Shown one piece after another: positions 1-11,455 of a stretch of 64,000 nucleotides of DNA. How positions within the stretch are numbered: the stretch's first letter is position 1; each line of letters begins with the position of its first letter. Below the pieces are notes generated by a model. It was given only the letters and a program-made list of their open reading frames with translations, was not told the DNA's origin and did not search any database. The position numbers and the translations under genes were made by a program. The DNA is taken from contig BDDD01001612.1 in the NCBI GenBank assembly GCA_001972305.1, positions 310,001 to 374,000 of the forward strand, in the 5' to 3' direction. The stretch comes from Cephalotus follicularis. Lineage: Eukaryota > Streptophyta > Magnoliopsida > Oxalidales > Cephalotaceae.

Positions 1-1891
1 GAGAAAACGCCAAGGAGACATGCCCGTGGAGCAATGCCCGTGGAGACATCCTTTGCATGCGCCTGAGGGGACATGAACAAGGTGTCCTCGCTGATGACAA
101 CCGCCAGGGACTCCATCGTCCTCTACCATGCGCACTGTCAAGCTCGCCCGAGGACCAGGTGCAGGGGACACCATCGTCCTCTGGGATGTGCGCTACTGAG
201 CTCGTCCTCTACCATTTAACGCCAATGCTAACGAGCCACCCTCTGCCCTACACCACTTGCATGCGTCCCATGCAGACCCAAGGTGCCATGGATACCCACA
301 CCGAGCTCCTCACTGTCCACTGGGTATGCCGAGGTAACATGCCACGGTGATGCACCATGGAGCTACGTGTTAAGGTGCCATGCATGCCTGGTATGAAAAG
401 TAATGGGCAGAGCTCTCCTCGCACGCATATGAGGATGGGGGGAAGAGACGCACCAGTGCTGCCTACGTGCGCATTGTGCATGAAGCAGGGTGTTTGTGAT
501 ATTGGTGCCAAGCATGCTATTTGTCTAATGCTGACCGTTTTAAGAGTGAATTAGCACCTGAGCTTGCCATCTTATGCTTGTATGATGGGCTTGGGCCTAG
601 CCTCCATAGCATGAATAAATGATTGGAGTAAAACATGATAAGGGCAGTATGGGTGATAAGCACATTGATATATAAATGATGGTTGTAGCAAAACGGGACT
701 ATATTAATGGAAGTTAAGTGTAGTGAAGGGTAGTGTGAAGGTAGGGAAATAGATAGTGAAAAGGTAGACCCTACAGTGAATGGAAATATAGTGTAATGTA
801 TTGTACTGTTACTGTAGTGTTAATGTAGTGTCAATGTACTGTATTGTGCCGGATCACCAACCGAGATGAGCCTACGGGATCACCGACCGAGATGAGCCGG
901 TAAGGCTATCTTTGAGATGAGTGAAAGGATCACCAATTGGGTTGAGCCTGGTGGATCACCAAGATAGCCCAATGGATCACCGACCGAGATGAGCCATCGG
1001 ATCATCAACTGAGATGAGCCGACTGATCACCGACCAAGATGAGCCACACTGACTGTTACTATTACTGTTATTATTACTGTATAGTGTACTGAATGACTGT
1101 TGCTGATACTGTATAATGTTTATGTTCCTTTCCTATGTCTATAATGCCTAGAGCGCGTATATTGCTCTTCCTATAGCCGAGGAACCCGAGGAACCGGTCT
1201 ACCTAAAATGAAATGTATATTCGTGTCACAGCTCCTCTACCTTAACGTCCGGAGTGAGTTATCGCTCCTCCTCAAGTAGGGATGTCGAGGAAGGATTTAT
1301 ATGTTTGTTAGTAATTGTTAATGATTGTGAATGACTGATAGTGACTGTTAATGACTGTTGAGGTATGTTATGGAATTAATGACTATTAATGAATGATACG
1401 GAATGGATCGTACTGTTATTGACTGCTAGTAGCAAATGAATGAAGTGTTATACTGTCCGATTGCATCTCATTTGCATTGCATATTCTTGCTGCATTTGCA
1501 TTCATAAATGCATGGTGGTAATTCCTACATGACCAGTGGTCGCTGACCCATTGGATTTTAATGTAATGGGTCAGGTATAGGTGAAGCTTCGCAGCAAGAT
1601 GAGGATTGAAGCCCCGGGTGAGTCTCCTCCCTCGTATTGCAGTTCGACGACACAGGAGTATAATTATATTGTATTTTTGTTGTATGACCTGGCGACTTGT
1701 GGCAGAGGTTTTATGAACATTATTGTATAACACAGGGTTTATCTAGGCAAATGATATTTAAATGGATTTATTCCGCATGGATTATTATCTTGTTAAAAGT
1801 TTTAAATTTTCGTTGAATAGTGGATAATGAATAATACTGTTAGTAGCGCGCCGAACCTTGGGGGTTGACCCTTGGGGTTTGGGGCGTTATA
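1..1891 (+). mobile_element. G1 gypsy-type element, 5' LTR (left end outside window)
   Basis: Position 1 onward is repeated, with scattered differences, from 4783 onward, so this is one of two direct LTR copies. It ends in GGGGCGTTATA, where the other copy ends in GGGGCGTTACA, and a tRNA-Met primer-binding site follows five bases later. The LTR holds a GC-rich short-period repeat at about 1-340, a GATGAGCC tandem repeat at 851-1045, and AT-rich sequence between. No gene is visible; open frames here are short and lack recognisable motifs. The 5' edge of the LTR lies outside the window. Confidence 0.85.
851..1045 (+). repeat. Tandem repeat, GATCACCGACCGAGATGAGCC-type, in G1 5' LTR
   Basis: About seven degenerate units of roughly 24 bp, each with GGATCACC...GAGATGAGCC. 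The same block occurs in the other G1 LTR at 5600-5794. The units drift from one another, so this is an old LTR-internal minisatellite. It has no constant spacers and is not CRISPR-like. Confidence 0.85.
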
Positions 1892-1895
1892 GTTT

Positions 1896-1907
1896 TGGTA
1901 TCAGAGC
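1896..1907 (+). other. Primer-binding site of G1 (initiator Met tRNA)
   Basis: TGGTATCAGAGC is complementary to the 3' end of plant initiator methionine tRNA. It starts four bases after the LTR end at 1891, the normal place for first-strand priming. It fixes the element's orientation as plus. Confidence 0.95.
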
Positions 1908-3079
1908 CGCGGTTCTTCAATTCTAGATACACCAGTAAGGAGTCCTTGGCTAATAAAGTTATTGGATGCGGATAAGATAAGTGTATATTAACCCTTTGGA
2001 GTTATACAAAAAGTGAAAATTGATGGTCGTCGAAGTAAAACTGCACGAGAAGCGAGAGCCGAGTCGTCGATTTGACGTACTCGAGCAAATAGAGATGCGG
2101 AAGGAGTGAATGTAGCCCAAGAGGCTGAAATGGTAGTGAGGTTCATGACACGTGAAATGGACAAGTGACTGATGGGAAGAACTTAAATGGATAAGTGACC
2201 GACTGTATGGAACGGAACGAATAAGTGATTGATCGAATGGACCTAAAAACATAAGTGTTTGACAGAACGAATTTTATATCGAATGATAATTGACTGAGTG
2301 AATGGTTTAATGGACCCTAAGCTAGAACCCTCGGGAACTAGCCAGTGAGTATTGAATGATTGATTGCATAATGGATTGACTGAATGAAGGATTGAATTTA
2401 TGACTGCATAATGAATGATTAAATGTATGACTGGGTGAATGATTGAATGATTGATTGGACGATTAAGTGAATGAATGACTGATTAAAAGGGGATGCGGTT
2501 AACTACATGTATATACACTGGTATGGGACAGTATATATATATTTAGTCAACCACTAGAGGTTAACTATTTATATATATGTTCGTATGGGATGGCATATAT
2601 ATACCTAGTCGGCTTCTAGATTCCCAACAGAAAGTGAAGTGGACCTAAACTGTGTCATATTGAATCGTTACGGATTATTACTGGACCAGGACCTTAGAAG
2701 GTCTATGAATGAATGGATTGTGAACAAATTGATGGTTATTGAATGGATTGATTATGGATGAACGGATTGGAAGGTTACGGATTGTACAATTCAGAGTGAA
2801 TGGTTATAGATTGAACGGCTATGGAATGATTGGCTATCTGCACGTTGTGCGTATGTGGATAGCGACAGGAAGTGTGACCTTTAATGTGCCAAAATAGTCT
2901 CCGTTCTAGTTGAATGGAACCTTGAAATGTTAATCGATTAAAAGGGTGCCTGTTATGCAGATTTATGGACTGATAAAACAAGGTTGTGACACGTATCTGG
3001 CACGCATCATTGACAACTGTGAGATGGTTAATGTAAAATGGAAAGGACTTTCAGAGTCTTGGAATGTTTTGACTCTCAT
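1908..3079 (+). other. G1 internal leader, non-coding
   Basis: No coding similarity is visible. The stretch is rich in short TGAATGATTGA-like repeats at about 2160-2480. It also contains two copies (2497-2552 and 2559-2613) of a roughly 55-bp unit beginning GGTTAACT and containing GTATGGGA; a third copy is at 3553-3604. Small open frames in this stretch carry no recognisable motif. Confidence 0.6.
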
Positions 3080-3310
3080 AAAGTTCTCTTTGCCACCTAT
3101 AAACTGCAAGGCGAAGCAGCACTTTGGTGGAAAATGATCGAAACTTCATAGAATGGACCAAAAAGGGAAGATGAGTCTCTTAACTTAGCTCAAAATGAAG
3201 CCACGTTAGGCTCCACTTATGGTTGGAACTGAGACCCAAAAGGCCAAGAAGTCATTTATTGGCCTCAGATTTGATATCAGAGTGTGCGACGGAAGCGTGT
3301 TGGTGACAAT
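3080..3310 (+). pseudogene. G1 gag remnant (Ty3/gypsy capsid region)
   Basis: From 3080 one frame reads ATYKLQGEAALWWKM, the Trp-Trp signature found in the capsid domain of plant Ty3/gypsy gag. From 3231, in a different frame, it reads KAKKSFIGLRFDIR, matching the 'A-x-F-x-x-G-L-x-x-x-I-R' segment that normally follows. The frame change between the two and the short extent show a decayed gag. No protease, reverse transcriptase, RNase H or integrase follows before the 3' LTR, so G1 could not have moved by itself. Assignment to gypsy gag rests on these two segments only. Confidence 0.7.
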
Positions 3311-3985
3311 GATGGACAAAATTGAAGAAATTTTGGGAATAAATTCATAATGGACTGACACCTTCTGAGTCTAGTAAATGGGCTTACTGTATTGTATTAA
3401 TGAAATGGTAATCGAATTGTTGTAAATCGTATAGTTATGGGCCGAATGGCCTTGAATATGGAACAAATGATTAAGGAATGTACCATATTGCTAAGGACTG
3501 CACCGTTACTGAATCTTATTGAACTGATATACTATGTCTGGATGGTGTGCATGGTTAACTGTCTATATATGCTGGTATGGGATAGTATATGTATTTAGTT
3601 AGCCTCTAAAAGTCAACAGAAGGATAAGTGTGTACTGTTAATGTTACGGTAATGTTAGACAATGATATGGATAAATGACATTTTGGGCAGAATTGTTTAA
3701 AGGAGAATTGGGTGTAAATAGTAATTTGGGAAGATATGGTATTTTGAGCCCAAGTGGTGTTATTTATATTGGTCCCAATTTATACTAATTGGAGAAGGAA
3801 GTTTTGGGCCTTAAATAGATAAATGGTAAAATGGACTAATTGTTATAATGAAGGGAAATTGATGTTGGGCCAAAATTGGATTAAAGGAGAGAAAGAAAGA
3901 AAGGTGGGCTGTCCTCGGAAACCCACAAAAATGAGAGGAAATTGGTAGGATTCGTCTCAAAGGTTCTGGAGAATTCTTTCTTGGC

Positions 3986-3992
3986 TATAAAA
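3986..3992 (+). promoter_or_regulatory. TATA box of G1 LTR
   Basis: TATAAAA, followed about 40 bases later by a GA-rich leader (4031-4053), is typical of an LTR U3/R boundary. The equivalent position of the 5' LTR is outside the window, so a pairwise check is not possible here. Confidence 0.5.
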
Positions 3993-4030
3993 TGAGAAAT
4001 AAAGGAATGGGGGATGGGTGTTGAAGAACT

Positions 4031-4053
4031 AGAGAGAGAGAGAGAGAGAGAGA
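4031..4053 (+). repeat. (AG)n microsatellite
   Basis: Uninterrupted AG dinucleotides in the presumed transcribed leader of the G1 LTR. Confidence 0.95.
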
Positions 4054-4782
4054 AGGGTGGTGTCTGGAGAGTCCCTGCCTTCCTCCTCCTCTCCGACTTA
4101 ATATCCCTCACTCTCTCCTTAAATGGATAAGGAGCAAGCAACCTGGAAAAGGAAGGAGTAATGGAAGACGGAGGAGCATGTGAGGAGTTGTACCGAGCAA
4201 GGAAGGAAACGCTGCAATCTCGCCAGTTGAGGTAGGATCTCGTACCGGCACTCCCTTGTTAATTCTAATTTAGAATGTTTATGTGTACTGAATGCAATTC
4301 ATCCTCTGGGTCTAGTGAATGTGAGGAGAGTATAAATATATTTATATTGTATCTTAGTGTGGAAATGAGGAGAATGGTTTTATGCATATAATATCATGCA
4401 CCATACTTTATTTTTTGCGCCAAGCATGTACGGTGTCATCTGGCACGCATTTGGGCTCCAAGATACACATCCTAGCGTGCCAGTAATGCGCTATGATCTT
4501 CTCCTCTATGCACGCCTTCGTGCATATCTGTGCCCTGCGCAAGAAGTCACTGCTGTGCACCCTTGCTGAGCTGGGCAGCACGACTTTGGCGTCATAGGGA
4601 GAGGTGTGCCACGCAGGTGCCTGGGAGACGCCAGGATGCCATCGCAGAGGATGCCTGCCGAGGTCGCACCAACACCTTGTGCCAGAGGGCACTGCTACAA
4701 CGAGCAGAGATGAAGTACAGAGGACGCCATCGTCCTCTGCATGCGCCATGACTATAGAAACGCCCGAGGAGGAATCCCTGGG

Positions 4783-6622
4783 GAGAAAACGCCGAGGAGA
4801 CATGCCCGTGGTGCCATCCTTTGCATGCGACCGAAGAGACATGCCCGGGGAGTAATGCCCATGGAGCCATCCTCTGCATACGCCCGAGGTGACATGCCTG
4901 AGGTGCCCTCGCCGAGGACAACTACCGGGGATGCCATCGTCCTCTACCATGCGCACTGCCGAGCCCTCCCGAGGACCAGGTGCAGGGGTCACCATCGTCC
5001 TCTGGCATATGCGCTGCCAAGCTCGTCCTCTGCCATTTAACGCCAATGCTAATGTGCTGCCCTCTGCCCTGCACCACTTGCATGCATCCCATGCAGGCCC
5101 GAGGTGCCATGGATACCCACACCGAGCTCCTCACTGCCCACTGAGTATGCCTAGGTGACAAGCCACGGTGATGCACCGTGGAGCTCCGTATTAAGGTGCC
5201 ATGTGTGCCTGGTATGAAAAGTAATGGGCAGATGTCTCCTCGCACGCATATGAGGATAGGGGGACTATTTGTCTAATGTTGACCGTTTTAAGCGTGAGTT
5301 AGCGCCCGAGCCCGCCAACTTATGCTTGTATGATGGGCTTGGGCCTAGCCTCCATAGCATGAATAAATGATTGGGGTAAAACATGATAAGGACAGTATGG
5401 GTGATAAGCACAATGATATATAAATGATGGCTGTAGCAAAACGGGACTATATTAATGGAAGTTAAGTGTAGTGAAGGATAGTGTGAAGGTAGGGAAATAG
5501 ATAGTGAAAAGACAGACCCTACAATGAATGGAAATGTATTGTACTGTTACTGTAGTGTTAATGTACTTTTAATGTAGTGTCAATGTACTGTATTGTACCG
5601 GATCACCAACCGAGATGAGCCTATGGGATCACCGACCGAGATGAGCCGGTAAGGCTATCTTTGAGATGAGCTAAAGGATCACCAATTGAGTTGAGCCTGG
5701 TGGATCACCGAGATAGCCCAATGGATCACCGACAGAGATGAGCCGTCGAATCACCAACTGAGATGAGCCCACTGATCACTGACCGAGATGAGCCACACTG
5801 ACTGTTACTGTATAGTGTACTGAATGACTGTTGCTGATACTGTATAATGTTTATGTTCATCTCCTCTGCCTATAACGCCTAGAGCGCGTATATTGCTCTT
5901 CCTATAGCTGAGGAACCCGAGCAACCGGTCTGCCTAAAATTAAATGTATATTCTTATCCTGGCTCCTCTACCTTAACGTCTGGAGTACATTATCGCTCAT
6001 CCTCAAGTAGGGATGCCGAGGAAGGATTTATATGTCTGTTAGTAATTGTTAATGATTGTGAATGACTGATCGTGACTGTTAATGACTGTTGAGGACTGTT
6101 ATGGAATGAATGACTGTTAAGGAATGATACAGAATGGAACGTACTGTTATTGACTGCTAGTAGCGAATGAATGAAGTGTTATACTGTACTATTGCATCTC
6201 ATTTGCATTGCATATGCTTGCTTCGTTTGCTTTCATAAATGCATGGTGGTAGTTCCTACACGACCAGTGATCACTGACCCATTGCATTTTAATGTAATGG
6301 GTTAGGTGCAGGTGAAGCTTCGCAGTAAGATGAGGATTGAAGCCCCGAGTGAGTCTCCTCCCTCTTATTGCAGTTCGAAGACACAGGAGTATAATTATAT
6401 TGTATTTATGTTTTATGACCTCCCGACTTGTGGCAGAGGTTTTATGAACAGTATTGTATAACACAGGGTTTATCCACGCAAATGATATTTAACTGGATTT
6501 CTTCCGCATGCATTATTATATTGTTAAAAGTTTTTAATTTCCTCTGAATATTGGATAATGAATGATACTGTTAGTAGCGCGTCAAACCTTGGGGGTTGAC
6601 TCTTGGGGTTTGGGGCGTTACA
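4783..6622 (+). mobile_element. G1 3' LTR (part aligned to the 5' LTR)
   Basis: This copy runs collinearly with 1-1891, with small indels, and ends GGGGCGTTACA. It carries the same GATGAGCC array (5600-5794). The base after 6622 starts AACAT, the candidate right target-site duplication; its left partner lies outside the window. The LTR probably extends further left. Confidence 0.85.
5600..5794 (+). repeat. Tandem repeat, GATGAGCC-type, in G1 3' LTR
   Basis: Second copy of the array at 851-1045, with the same order of variant units, so the array predates insertion of G1. Confidence 0.85.
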
Positions 6623-8641
6623 AACATAATTAGGCCTTCCCATTATTAATCCGTTTGACAACTAGTAATCTGGATTTAATTATTGTATTGCATGCATGGT
6701 ATTACATTATTCGATAATAATGAAAACAACAAACACATCTTATGCATCCTAGCATATTATCACATAATAAGCATTAAACTCATCTCATGCAACTTAGCAA
6801 ATATATCATATATATAAACTGCATGGATGATTATAGACTTTACTAATGCAATTTGCTCGAGCTAAGCAAATCGCTTGGTTCTATCCTAGGTGTTTTATTA
6901 CAAAGTTTTGTATCCCATACAAGCATGGCTCTTGCATATGTTCGAAGGTTCTTGATGCTTTCCAACGATCTTCTGGTTGACAACTCTTGTACAACAAAAA
7001 CTATCTACTATGAAAGAAACCTCGATTCTTCAATCGAGGGGATGTACATAAAGGGAGATAGAAATTTACAAAGAAGAATAGAGAGAGAATGAAGTCATGC
7101 AAGCCTCGAATTAAAAGAATATTACAATCACTCCCATTAAAGCAATAAACACCATACATCTAGTAAAAATAAAACCAATAAAAAAATTGACTTTGCGGAT
7201 ATTTGGTTGGTTATGGCTTGAACCGATGTGAAACGAGGGATAGAATCAACACTTGAGAGTGTTCACATCTGGGTTCGGGTTTTCTTTGCCACTATTCATT
7301 TCCTGGGCCTTGGTCAAGTCTTGACACTATTCATTTTCCGGCCCTCAAACAACTCTTGGTTACTTGAATAATATTCTATGAACTCTTGATGAATATTAAT
7401 CCTTTGATCAACACTTGATAAAATCATTAAGGCATCACATCAAGCACTATAGTCTCACTTCGTGCCCTTCCTTTTTTTTAATCATACCTCTACCTCTGAG
7501 GTCTGCCATCAAGGATCGAAGTTTGACTTCAAGCTTTTCTTCTGAGGTCTTCCCTCTTCCACTAAGGTCTGCCTTTAAGCAACAAGGTCTGCACTCTGCT
7601 TCTGCGGTCTGCCTTCAAGCACCAAAGTCTCACTTTGAGCTTTTGAGCTCTGACCTCTTTCTTTGAGGTATGCACTTAAGCAGCGAGGTCTCACCTCTTC
7701 CTCTGAGGTCTGGCTTCAAGCAGCGAAGTCTGACCTTAAGGTCTGACCTTCAAGGTGCAAGGTCTGACCTCAAGCACCAAGATCTGCCTTCAAGGAGCGA
7801 GGTCTGACCTTAAGATCTGACCTTCAAGAAGAGAGGTCTGACCTCAAGCACCGAGGTTTGCCTTCAAGGAGTGAGGTATGACCTCAAGCACCGAGGTCTA
7901 CGTATAAGCAGCGAGGTATGATCTTCAAGGAGAGAGGTCTAACCTCTTCCTCTGAGGTCTGCATTTAAGCAGCGAGGTCTCACCTCTTCCTCCGAGGTCT
8001 GCATCATCGCATGAATGGTCATCATTTTCATGCAAGACAACTTTGGACATCAAATGGATACACTTTTGTCTTTTAGCATTTTTGCCTTTAACCAAGGTTA
8101 CAAGCAAGCTCGTATAATCACATGCATTCTACTTATAGTAGGTATGGCCTTCTTACAGAAGCTCTTACACGCACATGGCCTTGAGTGAGAGAAAAGCAAT
8201 TTCACAGATTCAAAATGCGTGACCGGCCAAAATAAGGAGACTTGCTCACGATTTAGATTATATTTAGGATAGTTTAATCATTTGATAATCTAAGGTTAAC
8301 TCTTAACCTCCATTAACACCTTTTCCATCTTCTTTAACATAAAACCAAAGATCAAAGAGAGGAAGATGCAAGAACATGATGATCTCTCATCAAAATGCTA
8401 ACTTGCCCATTAATGGTCCAAATGACAAGTTTTTGGTATCAAATTAAACTAGAACCAAAAGCCAACTTGGCAAGCTATAGAAACCAAATTTCAGACCAGA
8501 TTTGAGGCATCAAATGGTAGCTCAAACCCAGCAAAAATGTTGCTGGAAAAACTAGCAATTAAACAACCAAAATCGAATGCAAATTAATGCCAAATTCATG
8601 CTAGTTTCAATCAAAAGTGGCAAGGCGAGCTAGATTAGTTC
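6623..8641 (-). mobile_element. Copia 1 internal leader (minus strand), non-coding
   Basis: This stretch lies between the right end of G1 and the primer-binding site of a minus-strand copia. No gag or pol similarity is seen. It contains the minisatellite at 7486-8003 and otherwise AT-rich sequence. The simplest reading is that G1 inserted into the leader of copia 1, and the rest of copia 1 lies left of the window. Part of this stretch could be a further, unrecognised insertion, because its minisatellite is also found in the H-family LTR near 52.9 kb. Confidence 0.55.
7486..8003. repeat. Minisatellite, GAGGTCTGCCTTCAAGC-type
   Basis: More than a dozen degenerate units of about 25-35 bp built on GAGGTCTG(A/C)C and (T/C)TCAAGCA(C/G)C. 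The beginning (ACCTCTACCTCTGAGGTCTG) recurs exactly at about 52949, inside a gypsy-type LTR. Units vary in length and there are no regular unique spacers. Confidence 0.9.
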
Positions 8642-8653
8642 GCTCTGATACCA
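8642..8653 (-). other. Primer-binding site of copia 1
   Basis: GCTCTGATACCA on the plus strand is TGGTATCAGAGC on the minus strand, complementary to initiator Met tRNA. It lies two bases from the LTR edge at 8656, which fixes the minus orientation and the LTR end. Confidence 0.95.
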
Positions 8654-8655
8654 TT

Positions 8656-10389
8656 TGTTGGTTTATTGTCAATCTAAACATCAGATTAACACTTAATCAT
8701 GCACACACAAACCAGAAACACAGTGAAAAGAAAACACACAAGATGGCATCAAACATGCAAAGGATTGACCCTAATGCAATTCCAAGATCTCTAACCTATG
8801 CTTGCCTTGATCTCTAGCCTAAACCAACAGTTGGAGTGGCATAAAAGGAGGAATAGAATCACTCACATGGGCAACAAGGAAGTCTCCTTCTCTTGACAAG
8901 GAGTGATCATAGCCTTCTAGTATTCCACACCAAGCGTGATCACCAACACCATCCAAGAGAGCGACTCGCTTTGACCTCCTAATCTCCACCATATGTGTTT
9001 CGGCCATGAAGGGCATAGAAGGGGGAGAGAAAGCTCTCTTTTTCTTTCTTTTTAGAAAAAATGACAAGAGCATAAAAATGAGTTATATAGAATGGTCAAA
9101 ACCAAAGTGCCTTTTATACTAACCCTTAGTAACTTAATATTGGGACAATTTTCAATAAGTTTAACTCACTGGATTTTAGTATTTAATCAATCCCTCACTT
9201 AATTATACGAATTACCCTTAAATTAAGACTCTCATAAAAATGATGTTGCCACAAAGCTTATAGTGCGTGACTCTGATAGTTCATGCGGTATACCGGGCAT
9301 AGAGGCAAAATCGTAAATTTATGATTACCGATTGAACTTCTCCAATCGAGTTAGAACTCTTATAACTAATTTGCAAATTGAAACACTTTCAATTTATCCC
9401 TTATACAAGATGAATCAATCTCTATATGAGAGTTCATTATGTTTATGGGTTCCTACGGATTAAAAGTAAATATATTATATTTGCGGAAAAAGGTTAACAT
9501 CGAATGTTACGACTATTCCGGATACGATGGATTTAATATTTGTGATATCACATATTATATTTATTAAATCTATTAAACTATTTTATTACAGTTTTCATGC
9601 AGGTATAATCTTTCTACCATTCTATGCTCCGGTTAAATCTAGGGCATGGAATTTGTCAAACCCTAACAATTCAATTCCATGCATCTCGCAACTTATATAA
9701 ATTTTACTCGCATATCGGAAACTCTTCCGAACATGCTTAGAGCCTTGCAAGGACTTTAAGCTATTATAAGTGCGATGTCATAGAGCATATAATCCCTTAT
9801 ACCAGGACTGGTAGATTCCTTGTTACCTACTCATATGTCTCAATGTATAAGCGATGGTTAGGAGTCATATTTAAGTGTCATCAAAGCATGATGTATTATA
9901 TACAAGACATCATATGGCGGCTCAAGTCTAAGGACCACCTGCCTTGCTTCAACATAAGAACTCCTGTTTGACAAGTGAGTAAAACTCCATACAGGTGTTC
10001 TTCTTGCGAGCCACTATTCGGTGAACTCATATTCAATGAGCACCCACATACTTATCACAACGGACTCTACACTTGTGACTTTGAGACCAGTCATTCCCCT
10101 AACCAAGATGATAAACATGTGACACTCTATCCAGATTACTAACGTCCATGAGTAGTAATCCTACGACTGCGAATATTTAAGAATAGAGCTTACGAAGGAT
10201 CTAAGTCTCACCCCAATGATCTCATCAATGGTCTTAGCCATCTATCTCTATTGTAAGGACATTCATCAATACATTAATGTCTATAGATAAATAGTTTGCC
10301 ACTTAAGTATTATAAATTGAATAAGATTGTTGTTAAGAATATGCACTTTACGGTAAACGCAATTTGTCTTGTAGGGCATATCTCTAACA
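8656..10389 (-). mobile_element. Copia 1 5' LTR (minus strand)
   Basis: On the minus strand it begins TGTTAGAGATATGCCC, a start familiar from Angela/Tork-type copia LTRs, and ends CCAACA next to the primer-binding site; the length is 1734 bp. A TATATAA box is at 9083-9089 (minus strand). At its outer edge, 10389/10390, RNase H coding of copia B stops abruptly, showing that copia 1 inserted into copia B. The candidate target duplication on this side is AATAT (10390-10394). An internal TGTTAGGG at 9668 resembles an LTR start, but the promoter position supports one long LTR. Confidence 0.85.
9083..9089 (-). promoter_or_regulatory. TATA box of copia 1 LTR
   Basis: The minus strand reads TATATAA, followed downstream by a GAGAGCTTTCTCTC leader. 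It lies about 430 bases before the LTR 3' end, a normal position for a copia LTR. Confidence 0.6.
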
Positions 10390-11455
10390 AATATCTCCTC
10401 TTTTGATGATCTCTCTAATCAAATGGAAGCGTCGCAATATGTGTTTGCACCTTTAGTGTGATTAGGGTTCCTTGGCCTATGCAATAGCCCCATTGTTGTC
10501 ACAATATAAAGATATTGGGTCATCAATTGCAGGAACCACACCAAGATCTATGATGAACTTCTTCATCCACGCACATTCCTTTTAAGCTTCTGATGTTGCA
10601 ATGTATCCAGCCTCAGTGACTGAATCTACAGTGGTAGGTTGGTTGAAACTCTTCCAGCTTACTGCACCACCATTGCAGGTGCATACGCAACCCGATGTTG
10701 ATATAGAATCAACCACATATGTTTGAATGTCAGAGTCAGTGAAACCCTCTACTTTTAAACTATTTCCTCCATAGACTAGGAACATATCTTTAGTCTTTTT
10801 TAGGTACTTAAGAATGTCCTTGACTGCCTTCCAGTGACTCGCAGCTGGATCCAACTGATATCTGCTAGTAACGCTTATAGCAAAAGCGATATTCGGTCAT
10901 GTGCATAACATAGCGTACATGATGCTCCATATTGCAGAAGCATAGGGAATATTGATCATGCATTCTCTTTTATCAAATGAAATCAAACTCTTTGACCTTT
11001 TCATTGAAGCAGATGTTCCAGCTCTTAGAGGCTTGCTTCAATCCATAAATGGATTGATTGAGTTTGCACACTTTGTGGTCCTCATCACTGGGGTTGGGTC
11101 ATATAAATATCTTCTTCAATGTGTCCATTGAGGAAGACAGTCTTCACATCCATCTGTCATATCTCGTAGTCATGGTGTGCAGTAATAGCAAGCAAAATCC
11201 TAATGGATTTAAGCAGGGAAACGTGAGAGAAGGTCTCTTTATAGTCGATCCCCTCTCTCTATTTGTAGCCCTTGGCTACTAGCTTTGCTTTGAAGGTTTT
11301 AAACTCCCCATCCTCTCCAATAAATCTCTTAAAGAGCCATTTGAACCATATGGGAACACTTCCGTTAGGGGCATCTACCAAGTCCCAGACTTGGTTGGAG
11401 TTCATGGAGACCATTTCGGATTTCTTGGATTCTTGCCATTTCTCAAAGTCTATAT
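10390..11455 (-). pseudogene. Copia B: reverse transcriptase/RNase H, 3' part, truncated
   Basis: Minus-strand reading gives the start of Ty1/copia RT near 11330-11455 (NQVWDLVDAPNG, then KAKLVAKGYKQ), the IWQMDVKT segment near 11140, and RNase H at 10582-10854 (KAVKDILKYLKK, GGAVSWKS). It ends in FHLIREIIKRGDI exactly at 10390. The catalytic YVDD segment of RT is missing: after a Lys-Gln-Ala-Ser-Lys-like segment near 11030 the reading jumps to the region before RNase H, so roughly 200 residues are deleted. Stops interrupt the frame elsewhere. Reading across L1 is continuous (…GVISDI at 47.9 kb, then DFEKWQES here), which proves that the two halves of copia B belong together. Confidence 0.85.
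11451..11455 (+). other. Left target-site duplication TATAT of solo LTR L1
   Basis: TATAT just before the LTR start TGTTAG; the same five bases follow the LTR end at 47921-47925. Confidence 0.9.

Larger units (their letters stand above)
3311..4782 (+). other. G1 3' part; probable left portion of its 3' LTR
   Basis: No protein similarity is seen. A TATAAAA box at 3986-3992, a (GA)n tract at 4031-4053 and a GAGGTAGG segment near 4228 look like the promoter and transcribed leader of an LTR. The 3' LTR therefore probably begins somewhere in 3.4-3.9 kb. I cannot place its first base, because the matching part of the 5' LTR is outside the window. A 212-codon open frame on the minus strand (4408-5046) lies across low-complexity GC-rich repeats and is not a convincing gene. 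Confidence 0.5.

Noticed and set aside
851-1045. GATGAGCC array as a possible CRISPR
   Set aside because: Unit length and sequence vary, there are no unique spacers of constant size, and the identical array lies in the other LTR.
4408-5046. 212-codon minus-strand open frame
   Set aside because: Lies across GC-rich short-period repeats of the G1 LTR, has no domain signal, and several other frames of the same stretch are equally open.
7486-8003. GAGGTCTGCC array as a possible coding repeat or CRISPR
   Set aside because: Irregular unit length, no frame kept across units, no spacers.
8642-8653. GCTCTGATACCA as part of a tRNA gene
   Set aside because: Only the 3' acceptor complement is present and it abuts an LTR; no tRNA body.
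8819-9073. 84-codon minus-strand open frame
   Set aside because: Lies in the transcribed leader part of the copia 1 LTR, upstream of the primer site; no homologous protein features.
9661-9668. CCTAACA/TGTTAGGG as a boundary between two separate LTRs
   Set aside because: TATA box position and primer site favour one 1734-bp LTR from 8656 to 10389; no target duplication was found at this point.
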